DNA from: Roseibacillus sp.
GTDB lineage: Bacteria > Verrucomicrobiota > Verrucomicrobiia > Verrucomicrobiales > Akkermansiaceae
NCBI GenBank assembly: GCA_002709915.1
Contig: PARF01000054.1
Coordinates: 8,312-68,028 of the forward strand
Direction: 5' to 3'
Length of the DNA: 59,717 nucleotides
In this document: piece after piece, positions 45,218 through 53,443 of the stretch
Layout: every line of letters begins with the position of its first letter
Position numbering within the stretch: the stretch's first letter is position 1
Made by a program: the position numbers and the translations under genes
Notes under the pieces: model-generated
Told to the model about the DNA's origin: nothing
The model's database searches: none
The model's input: the letters and a program-made list of their open reading frames with translations, nothing else

Positions 45218-45310
45218 AGGGGAGATCCCCTTTAGTCCCCGGCCGCGAGAGTTCATAATCGCCGTAGGTCCTCTGGGCAGTCAAAAGTTTGGCTGGCCTC
45301 TCGTCAGAGG
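45218..45310 (+). promoter_or_regulatory. rpoA leader hairpins
   Basis: Two small hairpins lie in the 244-base gap before rpoA: AGGGG-AGAT-CCCCT (45218-45231) and CCTCT-CGTC-AGAGG (45297-45310). The second ends 24 bases before the rpoA start, where it could affect ribosome access. In many bacteria this operon is regulated by S4. The S4 gene is not adjacent here and the hairpins are too simple to identify. Confidence 0.3.
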
Positions 45311-45334
45311 GAAACCCGGCAACCCCATATTACA

Positions 45335-46453
45335 ATGTCTGACGCATCCATTGCTGAAAACGAAAGTGTGAGTGAGCCAATTAGGCTCGATCGGTTTGAA
45401 GTTCCAAACCGACTGATTAAGAACGAGGAGACTGCCACCGAGTCCTACGCGCAGTTTGTAGCCGAGCCCTTCGAGCGTGGGTTTGGACATACCGTGGGAA
45501 ATTCAATAAGGCGCGTGCTTCTGTCCTCTCTGGAAGGAGCGGCAATTACCTCGGTTCGAATTGCCGGTGTTCAGCATGAGTTTTCAACTCTGCCTGGAGT
45601 CGTTGAAGATGTCACAGACATCGTGCTGAATCTAAAGAAGGTCAAGTTTCGTCACCACGACAAGGAGCCCCGAGTTCTTTCCATTAAGATTGAGAAAGCT
45701 GGGGTGGTCACGGCAGGAGATATTGACGACGATAACATCTATGAAGTGATCAACAAAGACCAGGTGATTTGTACCTTGGATCGCTCAGTGAAGTTCGACT
45801 GCGAGTTTGAAGTTCAGGTGGGAAGGGGATTCCGAACAGGAGACGAAAATAAAAGGGAGGAAATGCCGATCGGAGTTATTGCGATTGATTCGATTTTCTC
45901 CCCGGTCACTCGCGTCAAGTATGCGGTGGAAGATACTAGGGTTGGGCAGATGACGGACTTCGACAAAATCATCTTTGATGTGTGGACTGACGGGCGCATC
46001 GAGCCCCACGAAGCACTGCTTCACGCCTCGGCAATCCTGCGCCACCACCTTGATGTGTTCGTCAACTACGATGATGACGCAGTCGAGTTCGAGGAAGCCC
46101 CGGCCGAGCAGAGCGAAGAGAATGCCGCGCTGAAGAAGCTTCTAAACATGAGTGTCAATGAGATTGAACTCTCAGTGAGGGCTGCAAACTGCCTCAACAA
46201 CGCCAACATTACCTCCGTCGGACAGCTTGCAATGAAAACGGAGGCCGAAATGCTCAAGTATCGCAACTTTGGTAAGAAGTCTCTGAACGAGATTAAAGAT
46301 AAGTTGTCAGAGCTTGGGCTCAGCCTCGGCATGACATTTGATCCATCGCTTCTCAGCGGGCCAATGCCATCAGTTGCAGCACCGCGTCTCGGTGCCGAGG
46401 ATGAGGCTCCTGTCGGACTGGCAGATCTCATCGCGCAGAACATCGACGAATAA
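45335..46453 (+). CDS. rpoA: DNA-directed RNA polymerase alpha subunit
   Basis: 372 residues. The N-terminal dimerisation domain has [59 protein letters not shown], near-universal in alpha. The C-terminal domain has the helix-hairpin-helix sequence [46 protein letters not shown], which contacts UP elements and activators. A C-terminal tail of about 35 residues rich in Ala/Pro follows. It forms a pair with rplQ, without the rpsM-rpsK-rpsD genes that usually precede it. Confidence 0.98.
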   Translation: MSDASIAENESVSEPIRLDRFEVPNRLIKNEETATESYAQFVAEPFERGFGHTVGNSIRRVLLSSLEGAAITSVRIAGVQHEFSTLPGVVEDVTDIVLNLKKVKFRHHDKEPRVLSIKIEKAGVVTAGDIDDDNIYEVINKDQVICTLDRSVKFDCEFEVQVGRGFRTGDENKREEMPIGVIAIDSIFSPVTRVKYAVEDTRVGQMTDFDKIIFDVWTDGRIEPHEALLHASAILRHHLDVFVNYDDDAVEFEEAPAEQSEENAALKKLLNMSVNEIELSVRAANCLNNANITSVGQLAMKTEAEMLKYRNFGKKSLNEIKDKLSELGLSLGMTFDPSLLSGPMPSVAAPRLGAEDEAPVGLADLIAQNIDE

Positions 46454-46472
46454 CTACCAGACTAAACCAGTC

Positions 46473-46898
46473 ATGAGGCATCGAAAGAAAACCGGAAAAC
46501 TCCAGCGCGACGCGAGCCAAAGAAAAGCTCTCCTCTCGGGGTTGGCATGTGCTTTGATCCGAGAGCGAAAAATTCGAACAACTCTTGCGAGGGCAAAAGC
46601 TCTTCGTCCCGTTGCGGAGAAACTTGTTACCCTCGGTAAGCGCGGGGATGTTCATGCGCGTAGACAGGCAGTAGCTTTTTTGCGGCATAAAGACATCGTG
46701 AGAACTCTTTTTGATGTTGTTGCGCATGCATGTGCCGAGCGTCAGGGAGGTTATTGCCGAATCACCAAGCTAGGGCCTCGATTTTCGGATGCCGCTCCTA
46801 TGGCCATCATAGAGTGGGTAGATCTGGCTGTTGAGGCTGGCTCGGAAGAAGACGAAGAGCTAGAGGAAGTGGCTGAGACCACAGCCTCTGATTCATAG
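46473..46898 (+). CDS. rplQ: 50S ribosomal protein L17
   Basis: 141 residues from the ATG at 46473, 19 bases after rpoA. The frame is open upstream but this start gives the canonical [21 protein letters not shown]. The basic core ([32 protein letters not shown]) and [23 protein letters not shown] are diagnostic of L17. An acidic C-terminal tail ([17 protein letters not shown]) is longer than in most homologues. A terminator follows. Confidence 0.98.
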   Translation: MRHRKKTGKLQRDASQRKALLSGLACALIRERKIRTTLARAKALRPVAEKLVTLGKRGDVHARRQAVAFLRHKDIVRTLFDVVAHACAERQGGYCRITKLGPRFSDAAPMAIIEWVDLAVEAGSEEDEELEEVAETTASDS

Positions 46899-46925
46899 AT
46901 CGTCTGGTTGCACAAAAATTCTAGG

Positions 46926-46956
46926 AAACGCTCTCCCTGAAAAAGGAGGGCGTTTT
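46926..46956 (+). terminator. Intrinsic terminator after rplQ
   Basis: AAACGCTCTCCCT (46926-46938) and AAGGAGGGCGTTT (46943-46955) form a stem of about 12 pairs with one mismatch and one G-U, followed by TTTTC overlapping the stem foot. It lies 28 bases past the rplQ stop. Because the stem starts with AAA, it also ends in TTT on the other strand and may serve the convergent transpeptidase gene. Confidence 0.8.
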
Positions 46957-46999
46957 CTGTATCCAGTTTCACGCCTTTCCCCGACCGAAAGCACTAGCT

Positions 47000-47506
47000 T
47001 TAATCTGGTGCCGACTTCGAGCCTAGCGTGCCAGACGATGGGCGGGTGGGGCTAATATAAACTCGAGTGCCTGTCGGCACGATTTCGTAGAGCGAGGCAA
47101 TATCCTCCATCCTCATGCGGATGCACCCGTGAGAGGTTGCCGTTCCGATCGTGTTCTCATGGTTCGTGCCGTGGATATAAATAAAGCGTTCGAAGGTATT
47201 TGCATTATCCGGCTCGAGGCCGCTGAGCCGAAGAATGCGTCCGAGAATCAAATCATCTTCTTCTGGACACAATTCGTCAGTCCAATGACCAACAGGTTTA
47301 CGGCCCTTGAAAATAGTATTCAGAGGTCTCCCGTCCCCATGTTTTTCAGAGATCTCAAAGGTTCCCAAGGGGGTTCTGAGGCTGCCCTCCTCACTCCCAG
47401 TGCCAAACATTGATGTCGACACCGGATAAGAGTTGATCAGTTGGTCACTTCGCCAAACCTCCAACTCTTGATCCGCGATGATGACCCTAAGAACGTGCGG
47501 CACCAT
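47000..47506 (-). CDS. L,D-transpeptidase (YkuD domain)
   Basis: About 168 residues (ATG at 47506; a GTG two codons earlier is possible). The YkuD motif is complete: IYIHGTNHENTIGTATSHGCIRM, with the His of HGT and the catalytic Cys of SHGC. Earlier motifs (VSTSMFGTGSEEGSLRTPLGTFEI) also fit. These enzymes form 3-3 peptidoglycan crosslinks or anchor proteins to the wall, which requires export, yet no signal peptide is visible and the start overlaps the end of bioB by about 20 bases. Family members without a recognisable signal are known, so this is odd but not disqualifying. Confidence 0.9.
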   Translation of the reverse strand: MVPHVLRVIIADQELEVWRSDQLINSYPVSTSMFGTGSEEGSLRTPLGTFEISEKHGDGRPLNTIFKGRKPVGHWTDELCPEEDDLILGRILRLSGLEPDNANTFERFIYIHGTNHENTIGTATSHGCIRMRMEDIASLYEIVPTGTRVYISPTRPSSGTLGSKSAPD

Positions 47507-48515
47507 GGGCACATTGATCTTGTTCGACCGCAGGAGAGAGCGGGCGCTCCGGGCTGGAGCAAGGAGCTGGGGCGGTACGGTCAGAAGCCTTGGCCTCCAA
47601 TCCCAGTCTTCCGAGGAGGGCTAGATCATTTTCTACGGCAGGGTTGGCAGCGGTGAGAAGCTTGTCTCCGTAGAATATCGAATTTGCACCAGCGAAGAAG
47701 CAGAGCGCCTGTGCTTCATCGGAGAGCCGGGTGCGCCCTGCTGACAATCTAACTCGCGCGGCGGGGACCGAGATACGTGCTAATGCGATGAGTCGAGCTA
47801 CGTCGAAAGCATCTACTGTCTTGTTGTCTGAAAGAGGCGTGCCTGGCATCGGCATGAGCGAGTTGATGGGTATGCTCTCGGGTGGAGGATTGAATTCAGA
47901 TATGACTTCCAGCATTTTGAGCCGATCCTTGACGGTCTCTCCCAGCCCCAGAATACCTCCACAGCATACTGACATTCCAGCATCCTGCACGTTTCGGATC
48001 GTCTTGAGCCTGTCCTGAAAAGTATGTGTGCTGACAATGTTAGGATAATGCTCGGGAGAGGTATCGATATTATGGTTGTAGGCGGTTACTCCCGCCTCTT
48101 TCAGCGCAGCAGCCTCCTCTGCACCCAATTCTCCGAGAGTCACACATACTTCCATATTGAGGGCAGCGACTTCACGAACAATCTCCAAGACGGATTCAAA
48201 GCGCTTAGTGCCACTACGAACTCCGCGCCAGGCTGCGCCCATGCAAAATCGGGTAGAGCCGTGAGATTTAGCAGCACGGGCCCGATCAATTACCTCATTC
48301 TTCTCCATAAGCCGCTCCGCGGCTACACCGGAGCTGTAGCGTGCTGATTGCGCACAGTAAGAGCAGTCTTCAGAACATCCCCCTGTCTTAATAGAGAGAA
48401 GCGTGCACAGCTGCACGCTGGAGTCGGTCCAGTGCTCTTCGTGGATTCTCCTTGCTTTCTGGAGGAGTTCGAAAAAAGGCAGATTATAGATTTTTTCTAG
48501 GTCAGAGTAGAGCAT
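47487..48515 (-). CDS. bioB: Biotin synthase
   Basis: 342-residue radical SAM enzyme converting dethiobiotin to biotin. The radical SAM cluster ligands are Cys47, Cys51 and Cys54 in GGCSEDCSYCAQS. Later motifs include TRFCMGAAWRGVRSGTKRFE, YNHNIDTSPEHY, GGILGLGETVKDRLKML, and VRLSAGRTRLSDEAQALCFFAGANSIFYGDKLLTA with the Arg that binds the 2Fe-2S cluster. No other biotin genes lie in the window. It sits between a secreted caspase-like gene (18-base gap) and the transpeptidase gene it overlaps. Confidence 0.97.
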   Translation of the reverse strand: MLYSDLEKIYNLPFFELLQKARRIHEEHWTDSSVQLCTLLSIKTGGCSEDCSYCAQSARYSSGVAAERLMEKNEVIDRARAAKSHGSTRFCMGAAWRGVRSGTKRFESVLEIVREVAALNMEVCVTLGELGAEEAAALKEAGVTAYNHNIDTSPEHYPNIVSTHTFQDRLKTIRNVQDAGMSVCCGGILGLGETVKDRLKMLEVISEFNPPPESIPINSLMPMPGTPLSDNKTVDAFDVARLIALARISVPAARVRLSAGRTRLSDEAQALCFFAGANSIFYGDKLLTAANPAVENDLALLGRLGLEAKASDRTAPAPCSSPERPLSPAVEQDQCAHGAARS

Positions 48516-48533
48516 TTGAATCTCAATAGTCGT

Positions 48534-49217
48534 TCAACGAATCCATGATCCAGTGACTGTTGGCATGATGCCACGGCCAATCCCACTGTAGTCGGTTTTT
48601 CCGATTGCCCCGATCAAGCTGTTTCCAATGTGAAGGCGCCATAAGCGGCTCATGCTTTCTCCAGTGTGACATCCGTAGCTCTGGCACCGCGCTTCTCGGT
48701 GAAACACTTTTCTCTTTATTTTGGAAAGGTCGTTCTCGTGAATCCACGCTTTTGAGATGGCCATGATATCACTGCCGTAATCGAGAAGGAAAGCATGGCG
48801 AGTAGAGTGCCCGAAGAAATCAAATGTCCGAATGGAGCGCGTTGATCGCGCGTTGATCGCCTCGATTGCCTGCTCTCCTCTTTCAATCCAGATTAACTCA
48901 CAACTCCTTTTTGTCGCGAGGGCCTCAATCCAATCCAAGTAAGGTTTATTGTCGGCATTAGCGCGGTTCAGGTAGCCTCGGCGATAGACAATCCATACCA
49001 AGTTGGCGTCTTCTCCATGCTCGAGGCGGATCTGGGACATGCGTAGTGTTGAGGCTCGGATGAAATTAGCCCACCAGCGGTCGTGCTGCTCATTTTCCCT
49101 CCGCAGATCCTCCCATTGACGGAGCGCGGGTCCGCCACACAGGATCACATGGTCATCAGCCCTCGCAAAAAAGGGAGTGACATGAATAAGACAAGCGAAG
49201 AGGAAAGCGAACCTCAC
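48534..49217 (-). CDS. Secreted caspase-like (clan CD) putative peptidase
   Basis: 227 residues, GTG start, signal peptide about 1-20 (MRFAFLFACLIHVTPFFARA). The central region looks like a caspase-like fold: a strand ending TFDFFGHS (His137) and, about 45 residues later, ARCQSYGCHTGESMSRLWRLHIGNSLIGA (Cys183 in the place of the catalytic Cys, followed by the family's usual Gly and helix and then a GA strand). The His-Cys order and spacing fit clan CD. Overall identity to a named family is not visible. It lies 18 bases upstream of bioB. Confidence 0.6.
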   Translation of the reverse strand: MRFAFLFACLIHVTPFFARADDHVILCGGPALRQWEDLRRENEQHDRWWANFIRASTLRMSQIRLEHGEDANLVWIVYRRGYLNRANADNKPYLDWIEALATKRSCELIWIERGEQAIEAINARSTRSIRTFDFFGHSTRHAFLLDYGSDIMAISKAWIHENDLSKIKRKVFHREARCQSYGCHTGESMSRLWRLHIGNSLIGAIGKTDYSGIGRGIMPTVTGSWIR

Positions 49218-49341
49218 GGACTCAGAATGAGTCAGGCGCAGGCACGGGGCAAGAAGGGAGTGCCCACAAGTTCACTGCAGGAGAGTGAAAATAGCCAGTC
49301 ATCGATTGACGAGCACCAGTTCCAACGCGAGGCTGCGTGCC

Positions 49342-49776
49342 ATGGAGGTGAGCCTCGTAGATTTTGTTGAAGAGGAGGCCGGAATACGTGCAGTTCGGGA
49401 TCGGGTTTTTGGCGAGGAGCAGGGGGTTCCAAACAGTATCAACTGGGATGGAAATGATGGGCTGTGTCAGCACGTGATAGTTCGGGACAAAGATGACAAG
49501 GTGGTTGGAACCGGACGACTCGCGCCTTGTGGGAAAATCGGACGATTGTCGGTGCTAAAAAAGTTTCGCGGCCAGGGAGTGGGTCTTAAGTTACTCAGGC
49601 GACTGCTGTCCGTCGCTCGAGAGTCTCAGCTTTCGGAGGTGTATTTGCACGCTCAGGCTAAAGCGGTAGGGTTTTACGAAGGGGAGGGGTTTGAGATTGC
49701 AGGGACTCCATTTTTTGAGGCCGGTATGGAGCATTTACAAATGTCGAAAAGTCTTGAGAAAAATGAGGATGAGTAA
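49342..49776 (+). CDS. GNAT-family N-acetyltransferase
   Basis: 144 residues from the ATG at 49342; a GTG at 49285 preceded by GGAGA would add 19 residues. The acetyl-CoA site is visible as GRLSVLKKFRGQGVGLKLLRRLL (RGQGVG for R/QxxGxG/A), and the end HAQAKAVGFYEGEGFEIAGTPFFEAGMEHLQM matches the ElaA-like group, where VFxxEQxV near the N-terminus (VFGEEQGVPNSINWDG) is also typical. The acceptor is unknown. Convergent with the PatB-type gene with 4 bases between. Confidence 0.9.
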   Translation: MEVSLVDFVEEEAGIRAVRDRVFGEEQGVPNSINWDGNDGLCQHVIVRDKDDKVVGTGRLAPCGKIGRLSVLKKFRGQGVGLKLLRRLLSVARESQLSEVYLHAQAKAVGFYEGEGFEIAGTPFFEAGMEHLQMSKSLEKNEDE

Positions 49777-49780
49777 TGAC

Positions 49781-50926
49781 CTAGTTTCCGGTCTCCATTG
49801 CTTTTCTGATTCCTGAGATTGCCACTTCCAAGTGGGATCGACTACAACCAAAATTGAGTCTAGCGTGCGCTTCCCCGCCGAAATAACGGCCGTCTGAAAG
49901 AAATATCTGTGCTTCTTTTTCTAAGAAAGAGGCCGGATTAGGAATGCTTGTTCGTTCGAAATTCAGCCATGCCAAGTAGGTCGCCTCAATATCAGGGATT
50001 GTAATAGTTCCCATTTCTTCACGACAAAATTCGGTGACGAGGTCGCGATTTTCTTTAAGATAGGAAATGAGGTCTAGTCGCCACGGCTCCCCGTAGCGGT
50101 AGGCAGCCTCCGCTGAGTAGTAACCAAGGCAGTTAATCTCAGCCAAGGTGTGACCCTGTGCTGCCATAAAGCGATTCTTGAGTTTTTGATCCGGAATGAC
50201 CGCATAGGCGTATCCCATCCCTGCAATATTGAAGGTTTTGCTGGGGGATAGAAGGGTGATGGTCCGCGCCGCATAGGATTCAGGCAGGCGCAATGCGGTG
50301 AAGTGGGGTGTAACTATCTCGTCCAGAATGAGGTCGCAGTGGATTTCATCTGAAACAAGGATCATGTTATGTCGCTCACAAAATTCTGCCAGTTGTCGGA
50401 TTTCTCCTTCGGAAAACACCCGGCCCAGCGGGTTCTGAGGATTGCTGAGAAGGAAGAGTCTGGTGCTCGATGTGACAGCTTCTTCGAGAGCCTCCCAGTC
50501 GAAGGTCCATTTTCCTTCTGAGACGATGTATGGAACAGTAGTCAGGTTAAGATTCGCGTCTTTGTGAACATGTAGAAATGGTGGGTAGATGGGAGTGCAC
50601 GTGAGAACGGACTCGTTTTTTTCAGCAAATGCTCTGCATGCTAGCGACAATGCAGGAACGAGGCCTCCGAGATGTACTAGCTCGTCAGGTGAGCTGAATA
50701 CTTCATGACGCTCTCGGAGGTAATCAAGAATCGACTCGATAAGTCCATCATGAGGCACCGCATAACCAAACACCCCGTGTTCGACGCGCCTCTTCAGTGC
50801 TTCAATCACCTCTGGAGGTGATTGAAAATCCATGTCAGCCACCCAAAAGGGACGAAGTTCCGGTTTCTGGTCCCACTTCAGGGATCCGCTGCCCCTTCGC
50901 GTGGGCATGACGTCAAAACAAGACAT
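49781..50926 (-). CDS. PatB/MalY-type PLP enzyme (putative cystathionine beta-lyase)
   Basis: 381 residues, fold-type I aminotransferase family. PLP-binding features: ILVSDEIHCDLIL (Asp and the region around the pyridine ring), LLSPSKTFNIAGMGYAYAVIP (Schiff-base Lys in SKTFN) and the C-terminal ARLNFGCSRSHLE (Arg binding the carboxylate). LKWDQKPELRPFWVADMDFQSPPEVIEAL is the MalY/PatB N-terminal signature. These enzymes cleave C-S bonds of cystathionine or cysteine conjugates, releasing pyruvate and ammonia. Last gene of a three-gene minus-strand unit with hslO and a DNA methyltransferase. Confidence 0.92.
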   Translation of the reverse strand: MSCFDVMPTRRGSGSLKWDQKPELRPFWVADMDFQSPPEVIEALKRRVEHGVFGYAVPHDGLIESILDYLRERHEVFSSPDELVHLGGLVPALSLACRAFAEKNESVLTCTPIYPPFLHVHKDANLNLTTVPYIVSEGKWTFDWEALEEAVTSSTRLFLLSNPQNPLGRVFSEGEIRQLAEFCERHNMILVSDEIHCDLILDEIVTPHFTALRLPESYAARTITLLSPSKTFNIAGMGYAYAVIPDQKLKNRFMAAQGHTLAEINCLGYYSAEAAYRYGEPWRLDLISYLKENRDLVTEFCREEMGTITIPDIEATYLAWLNFERTSIPNPASFLEKEAQIFLSDGRYFGGEAHARLNFGCSRSHLEVAISGIRKAMETGN

Positions 50927-50957
50927 TAGGGCATCGAAAGGTCAGGAGAGAAAGAAG

Positions 50958-51722
50958 TCAAATCATGTCCCTTGTGACCGAAAATTTTGCACCACATCGC
51001 GGGCATTGAATTGAAATCGCGGATTCGCCCTTGAATAGATCTTCTGGCTTGTCCCGCCAACCTCCGAGGATCGGTAGAATCCGATCAAGGTTACATCCGC
51101 AGTGCCAACGGAACCTTCTTGTTTCAAGGGTCTTTGTCTCCTCTTTCTGCTGGATGCTTGCTACATCCTTATCGTTGACGGAGTGAAACCAGTTTTCGTC
51201 GAAATCAGGTTGGGCGGCTAGGAGAACGTAGTTTTCATCAGGTAGTCGGAAGATTCTTCCGGGCCTTTGCTCCGAGCGTTCATAGAGCTTTTCGACCCAC
51301 TCGAGTGGGTCAGCGGTGTCTACTTCGAGGGAGCTCATGCGAGGCTCTTTGTCTGCTACGGTTGTCTGTGAGTAGAAAAGATTGTGAGGCGGTTCTCGCA
51401 CATCTTCGGTGAAGCACCTTCCTGTGATTTGCTCGTTAATGGATGACCCTGTAACAAAAAAGTTTACGCGAGGGGCGCGTATGCTCGCGGTCCAGGCGAT
51501 CGTTTCCGCCCAAGGACGGGCTACGAGATGAAGGACGAGCATCGCCATGGCATCCTTCAGGTTGCTGTCGAGCTCCTCAGGATACCGTAAAGCATGCTGC
51601 ATCAGGTGCAGGTAATAGTCTGTGTAAATAGAGGTGAAGCAGCCCTTGATCATCAGTGTATTCCGATGTCGCACGAAAACTGACTCAACCTTGACGAATT
51701 CCTCTGTAATATTCTGCTGCAT
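50958..51722 (-). CDS. hslO: Hsp33-family redox-regulated chaperone
   Basis: 254 residues. The C-terminal redox switch is CxC-X29-CxxC (Cys208, Cys210, Cys240, Cys243), the zinc-binding arrangement of Hsp33 that opens on oxidative stress. The N-terminal domain is divergent from E. coli Hsp33 and a little shorter than the usual ~290 residues, but has the family's VRHRNTLMIKG start and LVARPWAETIAWTASI. Cytoplasmic holdase. It lies 17 bases after the DNA methyltransferase and 31 before the PatB-type gene. Confidence 0.85.
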   Translation of the reverse strand: MQQNITEEFVKVESVFVRHRNTLMIKGCFTSIYTDYYLHLMQHALRYPEELDSNLKDAMAMLVLHLVARPWAETIAWTASIRAPRVNFFVTGSSINEQITGRCFTEDVREPPHNLFYSQTTVADKEPRMSSLEVDTADPLEWVEKLYERSEQRPGRIFRLPDENYVLLAAQPDFDENWFHSVNDKDVASIQQKEETKTLETRRFRWHCGCNLDRILPILGGWRDKPEDLFKGESAISIQCPRCGAKFSVTRDMI

Positions 51723-51739
51723 GCGACTTGATTAGAAAT

Positions 51740-52651
51740 TCAGAGAGGGAGTTCGGGGTCCCCAGGTGATGTGCTGCTTTCACTCTTATTGGCAGACCCT
51801 TTCGGCTCAGAAGTGTTAATTCGCTCCTTCGCAATTTGGAGGTATTCTTTATCGATTTCAAAACCTAAAAAGGTCCGGATCTGCATACTTTTCGCGGCAA
51901 CAGCTGAGGATCCAATACCGAGGAATGGGTCTAGCAGGACTGTGCTTTCACCTTGTCCGTGAAGTCTGATGCATTGCTCGACGAGAGCAGGTGGATAGGA
52001 AGCAGGGTGTGGACGCTGATCCTTTCGTGAATGAATCGTCTCGTATGGAATAAACCATGTGTTTCCGCGACACCTTCTATCGTAACCCCCGGTGTGCTTC
52101 CAACGCTTGATATTCGATTTGTCGGCGTAGGGAACTCCTGCTGACCGCCGATCGATCGGGACCGATCCACTCTTCGTCAGGTGGAAGACGAATTCATGAC
52201 AGTCATTAACATACCGCCGCGAATTAATGGGCTTAAAGTGTCCCGCACTGATGGTTTCTTTGTCACGGGTTTCAAGCGAGATCGATTTGATCCAGTGGAA
52301 AGTGTTCTGTAGCTTGAACAGGTCGGGAGACGTTAAAGTAAGAAGTAGTTGATGGGGTAAGAGTGGATTACTGGGAGATCCTCCAAGGTTGAGGAAAAAT
52401 GATCCGTTTGTGCGGAGGATCCTCAACACTTCAACAGACCAGCTAGTGCACCATTTGAGGAAGGCTTCACGTGGGATATCATCGGCATAGCTGCTGTAAT
52501 CAAGACCAAGATTGTAAGGTGGAGAAGTGACTACGAGATCCACACTTTCGCTCTCAAGTTCCCGCATCCCTGCCAGGCAGTCACCGTGATGAAGTTGGAA
52601 AGAGGTGGCGATTTTTCTAAAGGGACGAGTGTTCTCGGAGCCTGTGGGCAG
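51740..52651 (-). CDS. Site-specific DNA methyltransferase (N4/N6, beta-type order) with apparent non-ATG start
   Basis: The ATG at 52567 gives 275 residues, but the frame continues upstream with TSFQLHHGDCLAGMRELESESVDLVV, and the GDCLAGM block is a conserved part of this family. No ATG, GTG or TTG exists upstream before the in-frame TAG at 52688-52690. A CTG at 52651 would give 303 residues; that start is assumed here. Motif IV is TSPPY. Motif I (LDPFLGIGSSAVAAKSM) is at the C-terminus, so the order is beta-like, and N4-cytosine or N6-adenine is the target. No restriction gene is adjacent, so it appears to be an orphan. First gene of a unit with hslO and patB-like. Confidence 0.75.
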   Translation of the reverse strand: MPTGSENTRPFRKIATSFQLHHGDCLAGMRELESESVDLVVTSPPYNLGLDYSSYADDIPREAFLKWCTSWSVEVLRILRTNGSFFLNLGGSPSNPLLPHQLLLTLTSPDLFKLQNTFHWIKSISLETRDKETISAGHFKPINSRRYVNDCHEFVFHLTKSGSVPIDRRSAGVPYADKSNIKRWKHTGGYDRRCRGNTWFIPYETIHSRKDQRPHPASYPPALVEQCIRLHGQGESTVLLDPFLGIGSSAVAAKSMQIRTFLGFEIDKEYLQIAKERINTSEPKGSANKSESSTSPGDPELPL

Positions 52652-52745
52652 TAGTTGAAGTCGGCAAGTCCGGGTTTCTTCATTATTCTAAAGGTCACAT
52701 CCGCAGTGGGTGGTGCCTTACGAAAATTTCCCGAATAAATTTAGG

Positions 52746-52780
52746 TTGACCAGTAAAACTTCCGTTTTAAGCATATGCTT
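52746..52780 (+). promoter_or_regulatory. Promoter and operator palindromes of the TetR-RND operon
   Basis: TTGACC (52746-52751) is a good -35 element; 17 bases later lies AAGCAT as a possible -10. The spacer holds TAAAAC-TTCC-GTTTTA (52754-52769), a perfect 6+4+6 inverted repeat placed exactly where a repressor blocks polymerase. Directly after it is a second perfect palindrome, AAGCATATGCTT (52769-52780), which covers the -10 and the first ATG. Both are natural TetR-family operator candidates. If the second is an operator, translation may start at the ATG at 52787. Confidence 0.6.
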
Positions 52781-53443
52781 GAATTGATGAAGATCCTTGC
52801 TGAGGAAACACGGACGACACGCGCGAGAATTCTGTACGCAGCGGAAGCCCTTTTTGCGGAGCGGGGATTTGAGGTTGTTTCGCTTCGAGAAATCACCGGG
52901 GCTGCGGGGGTGAACGTAGCAGCGGTGAATTATCATTTTGGATCGAAGGATAAGCTTATAGATGCCGTTGTCATACGGCATCTCAGCCCGGTCAATGAGG
53001 AGCGCTTGAGGCAATTGGATAAGTTGGAGAAGAAATTTTCTGAGGCGCCGATTCCGGTCGAAGAAATTCTCAAGGCGTTCTTGTCTCCCGTGGTGGAACA
53101 CATCGCGAGTGGAGAAATGTCGGAAGATCTTTTCAAGAAATTCATGGGGCGGTTGATAGGAGAGCGTGGCTATTCGCTTCCCGCCGATGCCTGCTCACTT
53201 TTTGCGTTAATGGCAGGTCGGTTTGCGGCAGCTTTCCAAAGGTCGGTTCCACAGCTTGACGAGGAGTCCGCCCTTTGGAGGATGCATTTTTCCTTTGGTG
53301 TGATGGCGCATACACTCACCAACGGAGAAACCCTTCGCCAGTTATCTGAAGGAAGGTCCGGAAATCCTTCAACAAAAACTCTTTTGGCTAACATTATTGA
53401 TTTCTGCAGAGCGGGAATAGAATTCGAAGGTCGAGAACTATGA
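52775..53443 (+). CDS. TetR-family repressor of the RND efflux operon
   Basis: 222 residues from 52775, or 218 from the ATG at 52787. The N-terminal helix-turn-helix is standard (RARILYAAEALFAERGFEVVSLREITGAAGVNVAAVNYHFGSKDKLIDAV). The C-terminal ligand domain resembles the CerR/DUF1956 group, often linked to efflux systems. It overlaps the outer-membrane factor gene by 4 bases and so shares its transcript, which with the palindromes in the promoter implies autoregulation released by an efflux substrate. Confidence 0.92.
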   Translation: MLELMKILAEETRTTRARILYAAEALFAERGFEVVSLREITGAAGVNVAAVNYHFGSKDKLIDAVVIRHLSPVNEERLRQLDKLEKKFSEAPIPVEEILKAFLSPVVEHIASGEMSEDLFKKFMGRLIGERGYSLPADACSLFALMAGRFAAAFQRSVPQLDEESALWRMHFSFGVMAHTLTNGETLRQLSEGRSGNPSTKTLLANIIDFCRAGIEFEGREL

